DNA of 64,000 bases from Sinorhizobium fredii. GTDB taxonomy: Bacteria; Pseudomonadota; Alphaproteobacteria; Rhizobiales; Rhizobiaceae. A model generated the notes under the pieces. The model was not told the origin of the DNA, searched no databases, and saw only the letters and a program-made list of their open reading frames with translations. Positions 49,495 through 58,187 of this stretch are shown piece by piece. Positions within the stretch are counted from its first letter, which is position 1, and every line of letters starts with the position of its first letter. The stretch lies in contig NZ_CP024310.1 in assembly GCF_002944405.1 (NCBI RefSeq), positions 806,001 through 870,000 on the forward strand, read 5' to 3'. The position numbers were made by a program, and so were the translations under genes.

Positions 49495-50450
49495 TTGCTA
49501 CCTCGCGGGTTCAGGGCATCGTTGAGGCCGTCGCCGAGGAAGGAGAAGGCGACGGATGCGAGGCCGAGGACGGCCGCCGGTGCGGCGAGCAGATGCGGGT
49601 AGTGTTGCCAGACGCGCAGTCCGTCCGAGATCATGTTGCCCCAGCTGGGCGTCGGCGGATTGACGCCGACGCCGAGGAAGGAGAAGGCGCTCTCGAGCAC
49701 CATCGCGGTGCCGAGGCCGGCACTGACGGCAACGATCAGCGGCCCGAGCGCGTTCGGTATCACATAGCGCATTAGGATGATGCGGTTCGACAGGCCGAGC
49801 GCCTGGGCGGCGGTGATATAGGGCCGGCTGCGGATGGATAGCACCTGGGCTCGCACCAGACGCGCATAGGGGGGCCAGGAAATCAGCGCCATGGAGCCGA
49901 AGACGAGCAGGAAATCGATCCAGACCGTCTCGCGGTAGAACGGATTCAGCGTTTCGAGATAGCGCGCCTCCATCCATTGCGCGATCGGCGTCTTCAGCGA
50001 TGCGTTGATGACGACGACGAGAAGCAGGTTCGGCACCGACATGGTGATGTCGGTCAGCCACATGATCACCCGGTCGAAGGGGTTGCCGAAGAAGCCGGCG
50101 ACCGCGCCGAGAACCGTACCGATGACAAGCGCGATTGCCGTCACCACGACGGCGACGACAAAGGCGGTCCGCGTGCCGTAAACGACGCGGCTGAAGACGT
50201 CGCGGCCGAGATCGTCGGTACCGAAGAGGTGGGCGAGGGACGGCGCCTGGTTGCGGGCCTCGAGATCCTGGCTGAGGAAGTCGTAAGGCGTCAGATAGGG
50301 GCCGAACAGCGCGACGAAGGCGAGCAGGATGATGATGCCGAGGCCGAAGATCGCCAGGCGGTTTCGCTTCAGTCGGTACCAGGCATCGCGCCACAGGCTG
50401 ACCGGCGCTTCATCCATAAGAGGGGCGGGCTGGGCTTGAACGCTAGACAT
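49491..50450 (-). CDS. dipeptide-type ABC transporter permease (DppC type)
   Basis: A 319-aa permease with the DppC N-terminal helix (RLKRNRLAIFGLGIIILLAFVALFGPYLTPY), the LFGTDDLGRDVFSRVVYGTR motif that marks the family, and the ATPase-contact loop RAQVLSIRSRPYITAAQALG. The start at 50450 follows AGGAG and lies 2 bp from the DppB stop. A dense intact operon; nothing unusual in the sequence. Confidence 0.92.
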   Translation of the reverse strand: MSSVQAQPAPLMDEAPVSLWRDAWYRLKRNRLAIFGLGIIILLAFVALFGPYLTPYDFLSQDLEARNQAPSLAHLFGTDDLGRDVFSRVVYGTRTAFVVAVVVTAIALVIGTVLGAVAGFFGNPFDRVIMWLTDITMSVPNLLLVVVINASLKTPIAQWMEARYLETLNPFYRETVWIDFLLVFGSMALISWPPYARLVRAQVLSIRSRPYITAAQALGLSNRIILMRYVIPNALGPLIVAVSAGLGTAMVLESAFSFLGVGVNPPTPSWGNMISDGLRVWQHYPHLLAAPAAVLGLASVAFSFLGDGLNDALNPRGSK

Positions 50451-50451
50451 G

Positions 50452-51408
50452 TCAGCGGCTCCTCTTGGCATCGACGGCGCGCGGATCGAGGAACGGATAG
50501 AGGATGTCGACCAGGAGGTTCGAGATCATCACCAGGAACGAGCCGATAAGGGTGATCGCCAGGATCACCGGATAGTCGGAATTGGTCAGCGCCTTGACGG
50601 TCAGCCGGCCGAGGCCCGGCAGGCCGAAGACGAGTTCCACGAAGATCGCGCCATTGACGATGGTGATCATGATGAGGCCGAGTTGGGTGACGACCGGGGT
50701 CAGCACCGGCCGCAGGATATGCTTGAGCGCCACGACGATCTCGGGCACGCCCTTCGCCCGGGCGGTCCGGATGAAATCCTCGGAAAGCACCTCGATCACC
50801 GCGGCGCGCGTCTGGCGAATGATGAGGGCGATCGGCTGGAAGGACAGCACGACCAGCGGCAGGAGGATGCGGATGTCGAAGACACCGCCCCAGCCGTAGG
50901 GCACGTTGACGCCCGGCAGAAGAACGATAAGGGCGACCATCAAGAGCGGCCCCGCGACATAGGCCGGGATCGCCCAGAGGAAGAGCGCCGAGCCGAGGAT
51001 GATGTAGTCGAGGCGGCGGTTCTGGTTGAGCGCCGCGATCATCCCGAGCGGAATGGCAATGAGCGCGGTGAGAATGATCGAGCAGAGCGCCAGCTTGAAG
51101 GAGACGGGTGCGGCCGCCTTGACCATCGCCCAGACGGAGCGCCCGGAGTTCAGCGAGTTGCCGAAATCGCCCTGGAGCAGGTTCCAAACATAGTAGCCGA
51201 ACTGCTCGATGAAGGGCTTGTTGAGCCCGGCGCCTTCGCGGATCGCCTCGATGCGTTCCGGATTATAGGCGACGTCTCCCGGCGCACGCAGGAAGATCAG
51301 CTTGATCGGGTCGCCGGCGCCGTAAAAGGCGAGGGCATAGACAGCCATCATCACCAAGAGAACCGATGGTATCCAGATGGCAAATCGTGTCGCGACGTAA
51401 CGCAGCAT
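50452..51408 (-). CDS. dipeptide-type ABC transporter permease (DppB type)
   Basis: A 318-aa permease. The N-terminal segment (RFAIWIPSVLLVMMAVYALAF), the ATPase-contact loop (AVIEVLSEDFIRTARAKGVPE) and the FVELVFGLPGLGRLTVKAL region are typical of DppB/OppB. The start at 51408 is preferred because GGGAGGA lies nine bases away, while the in-frame ATG at 51417 is directly against it. A 230-bp gap with a strong hairpin separates it from the binding-protein gene. Confidence 0.9.
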   Translation of the reverse strand: MLRYVATRFAIWIPSVLLVMMAVYALAFYGAGDPIKLIFLRAPGDVAYNPERIEAIREGAGLNKPFIEQFGYYVWNLLQGDFGNSLNSGRSVWAMVKAAAPVSFKLALCSIILTALIAIPLGMIAALNQNRRLDYIILGSALFLWAIPAYVAGPLLMVALIVLLPGVNVPYGWGGVFDIRILLPLVVLSFQPIALIIRQTRAAVIEVLSEDFIRTARAKGVPEIVVALKHILRPVLTPVVTQLGLIMITIVNGAIFVELVFGLPGLGRLTVKALTNSDYPVILAITLIGSFLVMISNLLVDILYPFLDPRAVDAKRSR

Positions 51409-51574
51409 GTCGCTCATTCCTCCCGCATGGTGCCGGCCAACCCGCCATGGCGATCTCCGGGCGTCATGCTTTGCCTGAGCCGCCCTGGGTCCGTAAAGGG
51501 CGCTGGCGTGCCGGCCGTTATGGGCGCCAGGACCGCCACGGAAGCCGAAGCTTGCGTTCCATGCGCCTATTTGA

Positions 51575-51600
51575 GCGCGAAGGCCCGGAAGCCTTCGCGC
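51575..51600 (-). other. 10-bp stem-loop after the binding-protein gene
   Basis: GCGCGAAGGC (51575-51584), loop CCGGAA, GCCTTCGCGC (51591-51600): perfect 10-bp stem without a T-run, 38 bp past the binding-protein stop. It probably protects the upstream mRNA or partially terminates, keeping binding protein in excess. Confidence 0.65.
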
Positions 51601-51637
51601 GACTCGTCCTGTTTAAGGTCGACAGCAGCCGGCCGTA

Positions 51638-53287
51638 TCAGCCGACCGAAATCTCCCAGGGCTTGGCAACCTGCCAGTCGAGGTTCTTGTCGATGCCCTT
51701 GACCTCGGCGGTCGCCCAGCGCGACATCGCCTGAGCATACCAGGGGATGAAGGTCCAGTCGTCGCGGAAGGCCTTTTGCGCCTCCTGGGCGAGCGCCACG
51801 CGCTGCGGATCGTCGGCCGCCTTCGTTGAGGCTTCCTTCAGCAGGCTGTCGACCTTGTCGTTCTTATAGCCGCCGAGCTTGTTCTGGGCATTCGAGGAGG
51901 TCGAAGCGATGGAACCCTGCAGGTAGGAGACGGCATCCGGCACGCGGGTGCCGACGTCGTCGCGGAAGATCTGTACGGCATTCTGGTCGGGGCCGGCATA
52001 GGCGTCCTGCTGCGGCTTCATGTCGACGGCGGAAATACCGAGATTCTGGCGCCATTGTTCGGCGATGAACTGCGCAGCCGCCTCAATCGCCGGGCCGGAT
52101 ACACCGACGAAGAGAAGCTTCGGCAGCTTCTCCGGTCCGCCATAGCTCGACCCGGCAAGCAGCTTCTTGGCGCCTTCCGGATCGTAAGGGTAGGGCTCGA
52201 AGCCGGAATTGTCGGCGCCCGGCACGGAGTTCAGGATCTGGTCCGTCTTCTTGTGCGGACCGTCGGGGAAGGAGGCCTTCATCAGCCCTTCGCGATCGAC
52301 GGCGCGGATCAACGCCTCGCGCACCTTCGGATCGTCCATCGGCTTGCGCGCCGTGTTGAACCAGAAATGCTGGCTGGTCGGGATGATTGGGCCGGAGGCG
52401 AAGTCCGCTCCGAGGTCCTGGATGATCGTCGAGGTGACAAGTTCCGTATGGGCGTTGAATTCGCCGGATTTCAACAGTGACGTCGCGGTGACGTTGTCCT
52501 CGATCGAGCCGATCTCGATTCGCGCCAGCTTCGGCTTCGGGCCGAAGAAATTCTCGTTGGGCTCGAAGGTGAGCGTGCCGGCATCGATGTCGATCGCCGT
52601 CAACTTGAACGGACCGGAATAGACGGCGCCGCTGTCCGGTGTGTACCAATCGGCGATCTCCTCGCCGTCTTCACCGCGCGACTGCTCGGCCTTGGTGATC
52701 GGCGCGATATGGTTGGCAAGGCGCATGAAGAAGATCGGGTCGGCCTCGCTCAGCGTCACGACGACGGTGCCTTCGTCCGGCGTGGCGATGCCGGAAATCT
52801 CTTTGGCGCTGCCGCCGCTTAACTCCGCATAGCCGGCGACCTTGCTCAACACTTGGTCGGCGCGCTGGTTCTTGGTGTTCGGCATCGCCGAGACGTTCCA
52901 CGATCCCTTGACGTCCTCGGCGGTGATCTTGCTGCCATCGGAGAAAGTGGCCTTCGGATCAATCTTGAAGGTCCAGACCTTATCGCCCTCGGAGGACTCC
53001 CAGCTCGTGAAGACATAAGGATTGATCTTGCCTTCGCTGTCGAAGAACATCGGCGAGGCCCACCAGATGGAGTTCCAGCGATAGGGGACGCCGCCGCCGC
53101 GCAGCGGCGACCAGTCCTGGTTGAAGGCCGGATTGGCCACCTTCAGCACCTGGCCTTCCTGGGCCATCACGATGCGCGCGTTCATGCCGGCGATCGTCAG
53201 CGCCACCGTGGCGCCGAGACCGAGCTTCAGCGCCTCCCGCCGCGAGATGCCCGCCGTTGCGGAGTCGAGGTCATTCCGTCTGGTCAT
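51638..53287 (-). CDS. dipeptide-type ABC transporter substrate-binding protein (family 5)
   Basis: A 549-aa periplasmic binding protein of SBP family 5. The N-terminus has a Tat signal (SRREALKLGLGATVALTIAG, ending VMAQE). Family elements include WTFKIDPKATFSDGSKITAEDVKGSWN, FNTARKPMDDPKVREALIRAVDRE and PYDPEGAKKLLA. The start at 53287 has GGGAGGAAG upstream. It is the first gene of the minus-strand operon and diverges from the aldolase operon. Ligand unknown; the linked enzymes hint at an acid-sugar derivative or base-containing compound. Confidence 0.9.
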   Translation of the reverse strand: MTRRNDLDSATAGISRREALKLGLGATVALTIAGMNARIVMAQEGQVLKVANPAFNQDWSPLRGGGVPYRWNSIWWASPMFFDSEGKINPYVFTSWESSEGDKVWTFKIDPKATFSDGSKITAEDVKGSWNVSAMPNTKNQRADQVLSKVAGYAELSGGSAKEISGIATPDEGTVVVTLSEADPIFFMRLANHIAPITKAEQSRGEDGEEIADWYTPDSGAVYSGPFKLTAIDIDAGTLTFEPNENFFGPKPKLARIEIGSIEDNVTATSLLKSGEFNAHTELVTSTIIQDLGADFASGPIIPTSQHFWFNTARKPMDDPKVREALIRAVDREGLMKASFPDGPHKKTDQILNSVPGADNSGFEPYPYDPEGAKKLLAGSSYGGPEKLPKLLFVGVSGPAIEAAAQFIAEQWRQNLGISAVDMKPQQDAYAGPDQNAVQIFRDDVGTRVPDAVSYLQGSIASTSSNAQNKLGGYKNDKVDSLLKEASTKAADDPQRVALAQEAQKAFRDDWTFIPWYAQAMSRWATAEVKGIDKNLDWQVAKPWEISVG

Positions 53288-53363
53288 TTCTTCCTCCCGT
53301 GCGTGAAATCGAGCGCCTCCGCTCTCCCCGGATCATGGTGCTCTGATTGGCCCTACACTGGAC

Positions 53364-53506
53364 CATATTGTAAATATGTCAACTAAAATTGCACGTCCGT
53401 TCAACAGCGAGGTCGGCGTTGTTGAAAAAATCACGTATAATCAATTGGTTGCAGATGCGCGAAAATTGGCGCTCCGTTTTTCATATTGACAACATGGGTC
53501 ATGTTG
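53364..53506. promoter_or_regulatory. divergent promoter region with two operator-like inverted repeats
   Basis: CATATT-GTA-AATATG (53364-53378) lies close to the binding-protein gene, and CAACATG-GGT-CATGTTG (53490-53506) lies close to the aldolase gene. Both have perfect arms with a 3-bp centre, in the only divergent gap of the island. The second is of a size used by FadR-type regulators, one of which is encoded at 45651-46421. The rest of the 325-bp gap is AT-rich. Confidence 0.5.
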
Positions 53507-53612
53507 AACCAAACAGGAGCGATGAAGCGCATCGGGAAGCGGCGAAAAGCGGTCCGGAAGGCCGCATCTGACAAGTTCGTCAACCGTTTGCGGGACCGCG
53601 GAGGAGGCGCAG

Positions 53613-54521
53613 ATGAACGGACGACATGTGGTGACCGGCGTTTATTGCGCCGCTGCGACGCCGCTTAAGGCCAGCGGCGATCCCGACCTCGCGCTCTTTT
53701 CCGATCATTGCGGCAGGCTGCTGGCGGAGGGGTGCCATGGAATCGCCCTCCTCGGCACGACCGGCGAGGCCAATTCGTTTTCGCAGGACGAGCGCAGGGC
53801 AATCCTGGAGAGCGCCCTCGGAACCGGCATTGCCGCCGACCGGCTGATGCCCGGCACCGGGGTTGCCGCCATACCGGAAACGGTTGCGCTGACGAAGCAT
53901 GCGCTCTCGCTCGGGGTGACGAAGGTCGTGATGCTTCCGCCCTTCTACTACAAAGGCGTCAGCGACGAGGGGCTCTACGCAGCCTATTCGCAAATCGTTG
54001 AAAAGATCGCCGACAACCGGCTGAAGGTGATCCTCTATCATATTCCGCAGGTCTCCGGGATTCCGCTCTCGATCCCGCTGGTCAAGCGGCTCGCGGCGGC
54101 CTTTCCCGAGACCATCGTCGGCATCAAGGATTCCGCCGGCGACTTTGCCAACATGCAGGCGCTGGTGGCGGAGCTGCCGGGCTTTTCCGTGCTGGCCGGC
54201 GCCGATCCCTTGCTTCTGCCGCTCCTGCAGGTCGGAGGCGCGGGCTGCATCACCGCTACGTCCAATCTCGTCGCCGATTCCCTGCGGCTGATTTTCGACC
54301 ATGTTTCGGATCCGGCAAAGGCGGCCGAGGTCCAGGCGGCGCAGGCGCGCATCAACGCCTATCGGACTCTGTCGAATTCCTATGTGCAGATCCCGACGAT
54401 CAAGGCGATGGTCGCCCTGAGGCGCGGGGAGGATGCCTGGCGCCAGACGCGCGCGCCGCTCGTGCCGCTGAACGACAGCGAGCGCGCCGATCTCGCCGAA
54501 AAATTCGCGGCTTTGGACTGA
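53613..54521 (+). CDS. dihydrodipicolinate synthase/N-acetylneuraminate lyase family aldolase
   Basis: A 302-aa Schiff-base TIM-barrel enzyme. The substrate loop GTTGEANSFSQDER, the Tyr of LYHIPQVSG and the catalytic Lys of VGIKDSAGDF are all in place. The family splits or joins 2-keto acids (lysine biosynthesis, sialic acid, 2-keto-3-deoxy sugar acids). Presence in a catabolic island next to a sialidase-like gene argues against a lysine-biosynthetic role. AGGAGG precedes the start. First gene of the plus-strand operon. Confidence 0.88.
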   Translation: MNGRHVVTGVYCAAATPLKASGDPDLALFSDHCGRLLAEGCHGIALLGTTGEANSFSQDERRAILESALGTGIAADRLMPGTGVAAIPETVALTKHALSLGVTKVVMLPPFYYKGVSDEGLYAAYSQIVEKIADNRLKVILYHIPQVSGIPLSIPLVKRLAAAFPETIVGIKDSAGDFANMQALVAELPGFSVLAGADPLLLPLLQVGGAGCITATSNLVADSLRLIFDHVSDPAKAAEVQAAQARINAYRTLSNSYVQIPTIKAMVALRRGEDAWRQTRAPLVPLNDSERADLAEKFAALD

Positions 54522-54531
54522 GGAGGATCGG

Positions 54532-55725
54532 ATGACCTATTCCGCCCTGGAGCCGCACGAGGTTCCGTCCCGGATGACGGGCGAGCTCGTGCCGACCCCG
54601 GCCGAGCCCGGCCGCTGCGACGCCTATCTTCCATCCCCTTGCGTGCAGAACCACGCGGCCAATCTTGCCTTTCTGCCGGATGGCACCCTGACTTGCGTCT
54701 GGTTCGGCGGAACGATGGAGGGCATGGGCGATATCTCGGTTTACATGTCGCGGCTGGAGCCCGGCCAGCGCCGCTGGTCCAATCCGGAAAAGATGTCGGA
54801 CGACCCGGCGAAGTCCGAGCAGAATCCATTGATCTTCACGGCGCCGGACGGCCGCGTCTGGCTGCTCTTTACCTCGCAGACCTCCGGCAACCAGGATGGA
54901 GCGGTGGTCAAACGGCGCATTTCCGATGACCGCGGCAAGTCTTTCGGTCCGACGGAAGTGCTTTGCGACATTCCCGGCACCTTCGTGCGCCAGCCGATCA
55001 TCGTCAATGACGCCGGCGCCTGGCTTCTGCCGGTGTTTCGCTGCATCGGGAAAGCGGGCCGGCGCTGGACCGGCGACGTCGATCGCGCCGCCGTGCTGAT
55101 TTCGCGCGACGAGGGCAGGAGCTGGACGATGTCCGACGTGCCCGACAGCATCGGCGCGGTTCACATGAACATCGTTCCGGCCGACGGTGCCACGATGATC
55201 GCCTTCTATCGCAACCGTTTTGCGACCCATGTGCTCAGAAGCCAGTCGGACGATGCGGGGCTCAACTGGACGGCGCCGGAAGCGGTCGACCTGCCGAACA
55301 ACAATTCGTCGATCCAGGCCATTCGCACAAAAAACGGCGCCATTACAATGGTTTACAACCATAGCAATGCGTCCATGTCGGATGCGCGCCGGCACTCGCT
55401 TTATGACGAGATCGACGGCGGCGAGGAGGGCGCTTCCGCCAATGAGGTCGTCTCCGCCCGTCCGGCCGTCTGGGGCGTGCCGCGCGCGCCGTTAAGCCTG
55501 GCTTTTTCGACGGACGGCGGCCGAACCTTCCCGCGCCGCATCGATCTCGACACGGGCGATGGCTATTGCCTCAGCAACAACTCGAAGGATTCGCTCAATC
55601 GCGAATTCTCCTATCCGTCGATCGTTGAGGACGCCGAGGGCCGGCTGCACGTCGCCTACACCTACTTTCGTCGGGCGATCAAATACGTCCGGTTGGAGCC
55701 GGGCTTCCTCGAAAATGCCGGGTGA
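54532..55725 (+). CDS. sialidase-like beta-propeller (BNR repeat) protein
   Basis: A 397-aa six-bladed propeller of the exo-alpha-sialidase superfamily. Asp-box motifs recur: SDDRGKSFG, SRDEGRSWT, SDDAGLNWT and STDGGRTFP. No signal peptide is visible, so it should act in the cytoplasm, unlike secreted neuraminidases. Some family members hydrolyse or eliminate on sugar acids rather than sialosides. It follows the aldolase by 10 bp with its own AGGAGG, so the two are co-translated. Substrate unknown. Confidence 0.85.
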   Translation: MTYSALEPHEVPSRMTGELVPTPAEPGRCDAYLPSPCVQNHAANLAFLPDGTLTCVWFGGTMEGMGDISVYMSRLEPGQRRWSNPEKMSDDPAKSEQNPLIFTAPDGRVWLLFTSQTSGNQDGAVVKRRISDDRGKSFGPTEVLCDIPGTFVRQPIIVNDAGAWLLPVFRCIGKAGRRWTGDVDRAAVLISRDEGRSWTMSDVPDSIGAVHMNIVPADGATMIAFYRNRFATHVLRSQSDDAGLNWTAPEAVDLPNNNSSIQAIRTKNGAITMVYNHSNASMSDARRHSLYDEIDGGEEGASANEVVSARPAVWGVPRAPLSLAFSTDGGRTFPRRIDLDTGDGYCLSNNSKDSLNREFSYPSIVEDAEGRLHVAYTYFRRAIKYVRLEPGFLENAG

Positions 55726-56027
55726 ACTGGCGTCCGGCTGACCGGCCGCGGCCCAGAATTGACAAGTGGAGCTGCTGCCATCGCATCGCCGGCTTGCCAG
55801 GGTCAATCGCTGTGCGCTGGCGGACGCCGCAGCGCGCGAACAGGAATTGCGTTTGGTTACAAAGCGATAGTGGTAACCGTCCGGCGTCGTCATCGGCCAC
55901 GGTGAAGCAGCAAAGAACATGTCACGGACAAAAGAGCGGTCACGGCTCTTGCCATAGGGCGACATAAAGGATAACAACTTTACATCTTGTCGTACTTGCG
56001 GCGCCGGGTTCAGGGAGGATCGAGCGG
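55726..56027. other. 302-bp gap inside the plus-strand catabolic genes
   Basis: No gene, terminator with T-run, or clear promoter can be named. The minus strand is open through it, but that frame continues antisense into the sialidase-like gene and is not protein-like. The break suggests the dehydrogenase/PdxA2 pair could have its own promoter near 55960-56000, where sequence is AT-rich. Confidence 0.35.
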
Positions 56028-57161
56028 ATGAGCAATCTGGAAACGCCCATTTCCATGGTGAGACCAGACCTGATCGAATTCGGCACCGGTGTGGCGGCAA
56101 GGCTCGGCACATGGGCCGCCAGCAAGGGATACCGCCGTGTCCTCGTGATTTCCGATGCCTTCAACGCAACGCGGACTGAAGTTCTCGGGCTCGCTGGCGA
56201 GGTGACCGTCTATGGCGAGGTCAAGGCCGAGCCGGATACGAGCGATCTCGAGCGTGTGCTCTCGGCAGCGGAGGATGCCAGGGCCGATCTGATCGTCGGC
56301 TTCGGCGGCGGCAGCGCCATGGACCTCGCCAAGCTTGCGGCGGTTCTTGCCGGCTCGCCGCAGCGGCTTGCCGAAGTCGTCGGAGCCGGCAAGGTCGCGG
56401 GCCCGCGCAAAGCCGCGCTTGCCCAGGTGCCGACCACATCCGGAACCGGCAGCGAGGCGGGAATTCGCGCTCTCGTCACCGACCCGGAGACGACAGCCAA
56501 GCTCGCCGTCGAAAGCATCCATATGCTCGCCGATATCGCCGTCATCGACCCGGTGCTCACCTTCACAGTGCCGCCGAAGGTGACCGCGGCAACAGGCGTG
56601 GATGCGCTCGCCCATTGCGTCGAGGCCTTCACCAACCGCAAGGCCCATGCCGCCATCGACATCTATGCGATCGAAGGCGTGCGGCTTGTCGGCCGCTATC
56701 TCGCCCGCGCCGTCCGCGACGGCAATGATGCGGAGGCCCGCGCCGGGCTGTCGCTCGCCTCGCTTTACGGCGGCTATTGCCTCGGCCCGGTGAATACGGC
56801 CGGCGGGCATGCGCTTGCCTATCCGCTCGGCACGCGCTGGCACGTCGCCCATGGCGCCGCCAATGCGCTGATCTTCCCGCATGTGCTCGCCTTCAACACG
56901 CCGGCCGTGCCGGACAAGACGAGGGCGGTGCTCGAGGCGCTCGGCCTGCCTGCCTCGGAGCGCGTCGACTCGGTCTTCGATGCCGCGCATGGGTTCTGCG
57001 CCGCGCTCGGCATCGAAATGAAGCTCAGGCAGCTCGGCGTGCTTGCCAACGACCTCGGCACGATGGCCGACGATGCCTTCGCCATCCGGCGGCTGCTCGA
57101 CAACAATCCGCGCGACCTGTCGCGCGCCGACATTCTCACAATCTATGAAGCGGCCTTCTAG
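56028..57161 (+). CDS. iron-containing alcohol dehydrogenase family protein
   Basis: A 377-aa group III alcohol dehydrogenase. The NAD-binding glycine stretch is LIVGFGGGSAMDLAKLAAV, followed by QVPTTSGTGSEAG. The metal ligands are Asp in HMLADIAVIDP and His in ATGVDALAHCVEAFTN, GGHALAYPLG and WHVAHGAANAL. It oxidises or reduces an alcohol/aldehyde intermediate, probably a sugar-acid derived one in this operon. AGGGAGGA precedes the start. The adjacent pdxA2 starts 21 bp later. Confidence 0.9.
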   Translation: MSNLETPISMVRPDLIEFGTGVAARLGTWAASKGYRRVLVISDAFNATRTEVLGLAGEVTVYGEVKAEPDTSDLERVLSAAEDARADLIVGFGGGSAMDLAKLAAVLAGSPQRLAEVVGAGKVAGPRKAALAQVPTTSGTGSEAGIRALVTDPETTAKLAVESIHMLADIAVIDPVLTFTVPPKVTAATGVDALAHCVEAFTNRKAHAAIDIYAIEGVRLVGRYLARAVRDGNDAEARAGLSLASLYGGYCLGPVNTAGGHALAYPLGTRWHVAHGAANALIFPHVLAFNTPAVPDKTRAVLEALGLPASERVDSVFDAAHGFCAALGIEMKLRQLGVLANDLGTMADDAFAIRRLLDNNPRDLSRADILTIYEAAF

Positions 57162-57182
57162 GCGGGGCACAGGGAGAAAACC

Positions 57183-58169
57183 ATGGGCAAGGACACCCGC
57201 GTCGCAATCACGCTCGGCGATCCGGCCGGCGTGGGGCCGGAGGTGATCGTCAAGGCGCTCGCCTCGCTGCCACGCAAGGAGCTCGCGAGCTTTATCGTCG
57301 TCGGCAATATCGAGGCGCTGGAACGGGCGAATCGCGCCACATCCGCGGCTGTCGACTTCGCGTCGCACCCGACGGACGGCGCCGTTTTGGTCGAGGAGGT
57401 GCCGATCGACGCGCCCTTGCCGGAGATCGGCAAGGTGAACGCCACGGCCGGCGAGGCCTCGGTGCGCTATATCCGCCGCGCCGTTGAAATGGCGACGGCG
57501 GGCGAGGCCGATTGCATCGTGACGGCGCCGATCAACAAGGAGGCGATGAATCTCGCGGGCCATCATTTCGACGGCCACACCGGTCTTCTGGCGCACCTCA
57601 CCGGCTCGAAAAGCTCCTTCATGCTGCTTGCTTCCGAGCGGCTCAACACCATCCACGTGTCGACTCACGTGTCGCTGCGCGGCGCCATCGCGCGCGCGAC
57701 GGTCGAGCGGGTGCTGGCGACGATCGAGGCCGGCCACAATCATTTCCTGCGACTTGGTATGAAGCCGCGCATCGCCGTCGCCGGCCTTAACCCGCACTGC
57801 GGCGAGAATGGTCTCTTCGGCGACGAGGACACCCGCTTCCTGGCGCCCGCCGTCGAACTGGCCAGGGCCAGGGGCATCGACGTTTCCGGTCCGATCTCGG
57901 CCGATACCGTCTTCGCGCGCGCCTATAACGGCGCCTTCGACCTCGTCATCGCGCAATATCACGACCAGGGACACATCCCGATCAAGCTCGTCGCCTTCGA
58001 TACGGCGGTGAACGTCTCGCTCGGGTTGCCGATCGACCGCGTCTCCGTCGATCACGGAACTGCTTTCGACATCGCCGGCACCGGCAAGGCGAACCACGTC
58101 AACATGCTTTCGGCGATCGCCTATGCGCGGCTGATGGCAAGTTCGCCGAGGCGAGCGGTCGCGCAGTAG
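57183..58169 (+). CDS. pdxA2: 4-phospho-acid-sugar dehydrogenase PdxA2
   Basis: A 328-aa PdxA-family NAD-dependent dehydrogenase. The start [16 protein letters not shown], the core [26 protein letters not shown], the metal His motifs ([26 protein letters not shown]) and [13 protein letters not shown] are all present. Catabolic PdxA2 enzymes work with DUF1537 kinases: they oxidise 4-phospho-threonate or -erythronate, and decarboxylation gives dihydroxyacetone phosphate. A DUF1537 kinase is encoded in the facing operon, so this is PdxA2 rather than the vitamin B6 enzyme. Confidence 0.88.
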   Translation: MGKDTRVAITLGDPAGVGPEVIVKALASLPRKELASFIVVGNIEALERANRATSAAVDFASHPTDGAVLVEEVPIDAPLPEIGKVNATAGEASVRYIRRAVEMATAGEADCIVTAPINKEAMNLAGHHFDGHTGLLAHLTGSKSSFMLLASERLNTIHVSTHVSLRGAIARATVERVLATIEAGHNHFLRLGMKPRIAVAGLNPHCGENGLFGDEDTRFLAPAVELARARGIDVSGPISADTVFARAYNGAFDLVIAQYHDQGHIPIKLVAFDTAVNVSLGLPIDRVSVDHGTAFDIAGTGKANHVNMLSAIAYARLMASSPRRAVAQ

Positions 58170-58187
58170 CGGCACTCGCAGGAGACG

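Noticed and set aside
53613..54521. dapA of lysine biosynthesis
   Set aside because: The gene lies in a catabolic operon with a sialidase-like and a PdxA2 gene, so a family-level name is safer than dapA.
55492..56112. Minus-strand frame across the gap before the iron dehydrogenase
   Set aside because: Mostly antisense to the sialidase-like and dehydrogenase genes; the unique middle is not protein-like.
56010..58175. 721-aa minus-strand open frame
   Set aside because: Antisense to the iron dehydrogenase and PdxA2 genes, whose motifs are intact; the composition (Arg/Gly/His/Asp) is that of a GC-rich shadow.
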